Assembly (NCBI GenBank): GCA_900167215.1
Contig: FUZS01000004.1
Span: 124,431-188,430, forward strand
Source of the DNA: [Eubacterium] yurii
Lineage (GTDB): Bacteria > Bacillota > Clostridia > Peptostreptococcales > Filifactoraceae
Length of the DNA stretch: 64,000 bases
Direction: 5' to 3'
The translations under genes and the position numbers were made by a program. Positions 63,639 to 64,000 of this stretch are shown here, piece by piece. The first letter of the stretch is position 1, and the number at the start of each line of letters is the position of its first letter. The notes below the pieces were generated by a model, which was given only the letters and a program-made list of their open reading frames with translations, did not search any database and had not been told where the DNA came from.

Positions 63639-64000
63639 ATGGATAAAATATTAAAATTCGTCGTTATTACCAAGAAAACTCCGCTTGAGGAGTTGATTCA
63701 AAAGTACAATACCATGGAGCAAGCCAAGTTTTACATCACCCATCTTGGCGAAGACTTCTCCTTTTATACTAAGCAACATCAAAGATATATGCTTTCCCTC
63801 AAAGAGACTGTATCAAGCCTTACAAACTACGGTAAGATGCAAAGATTGGACAGGCAGTATCTTCCTAATTTTATCTTTGGAGATGATGATATAGTCGTGG
63901 TGGTAGGTCAGGACGGACTGGTGGCAAATACTATGAAGTATCTGAAAAATCAGATCATAGTGGCTGTAAATCCTGACAAGTCTCTTTGGGACGGGGTATT
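63639..64000 (+). CDS. NAD-kinase-like protein, 5' part
   Basis: The open frame runs from ATG 63639 past the window end, at least 120 residues: MDKILKFVVITKKTPLEELI at the start. Residues about 88-115 read VVVVGQDGLVANTMKYL and IIVAVNPDKSLWDGV, close to the GGDGT-and-later motif region of NAD/diacylglycerol kinases, but with GQDGL in place of GGDGT. Proteins of this kind are often annotated as kinase-like and lie next to SPFH genes. Coupled to the SPFH gene by a 7-base gap, with aggtgta as Shine-Dalgarno. Activity cannot be judged from the fragment. Confidence 0.7.
   Translation, partial: MDKILKFVVITKKTPLEELIQKYNTMEQAKFYITHLGEDFSFYTKQHQRYMLSLKETVSSLTNYGKMQRLDRQYLPNFIFGDDDIVVVVGQDGLVANTMKYLKNQIIVAVNPDKSLWDGV

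Overview
The window comes from a low-GC, anaerobic, Gram-positive bacterium of the Clostridia type. The signs are AT-rich intergenic DNA, strong Shine-Dalgarno sites with frequent GTG/TTG starts, an HndCD-type [FeFe] hydrogenase, S-layer homology (SLH) anchored surface proteins, CheV, and a Firmicute-type S10/spc/alpha ribosomal protein operon. A relative of the Peptostreptococcaceae, possibly host-associated, is my inference. No rRNA, tRNA, CRISPR array or insertion sequence with a transposase was seen. Every gene lies on the + strand except one GDPD gene (40060-41832).

Layout. 1-2217: end of an NAD(P)H-linked [FeFe] hydrogenase operon. 2619-5144: a probable highly expressed surface 'stalk domain' protein. 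5857-7506: an AlbA_2/HATPase regulator with a duplicated C-terminal domain. 7867-12812: plsX, the M16-like pair yfmF/yfmH, and cheV. 13060-13580: a DinJ/YoeB-type toxin-antitoxin pair. 13741-39471: a large haem-acquisition island. 39806-39890: a candidate small RNA. 40060-41832: a membrane GDPD. 42231-57320: a structured leader and the S10-spc-alpha operon, from rpsJ to rplQ with secY, adk, map, a KOW protein and infA, but without rpsD between rpsK and rpoA. 57653-60734: TetR regulator, ATC-hydrolase-like protein and MATE efflux pump. 61334-64000: NrtR-like Nudix regulator, SPFH protein and the start of an NAD-kinase-like gene.

The haem island is the most striking part. It encodes the three tiers known from the streptococcal Shr-Shp-Hts relay, rebuilt for an SLH-type cell wall. 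There is a 2841-residue Shr-like receptor (Hb-interacting domains, NEAT, EF-hand, LRR, more NEATs, then SLH), an SLH-NEAT protein, a secreted Shp-like haem protein with two suitably spaced methionines, and an HtsA/IsdE-like lipoprotein with FecCD permease and ATPase. Added to this are a subtilisin-like protease ending in a NEAT-like domain (a candidate haemoglobin-degrading enzyme), a BilS-like flavodoxin, a DUF454 membrane protein and a heterodimeric ABC exporter. At its upstream edge is a cytoplasmic protein that appears to join a DtxR-like repressor to a NEAT-like domain. I regard this as a candidate undescribed haem sensor.

The intergenic DNA carries at least two families of about 100-130 bp MITE-like repeats whose ends are TACTAA/TTAGTA. 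It also holds several long stem-loops and one well-formed small-RNA gene (promoter, fold and terminator) whose C-rich loop could pair with the Shine-Dalgarno site of the NEAT protease.
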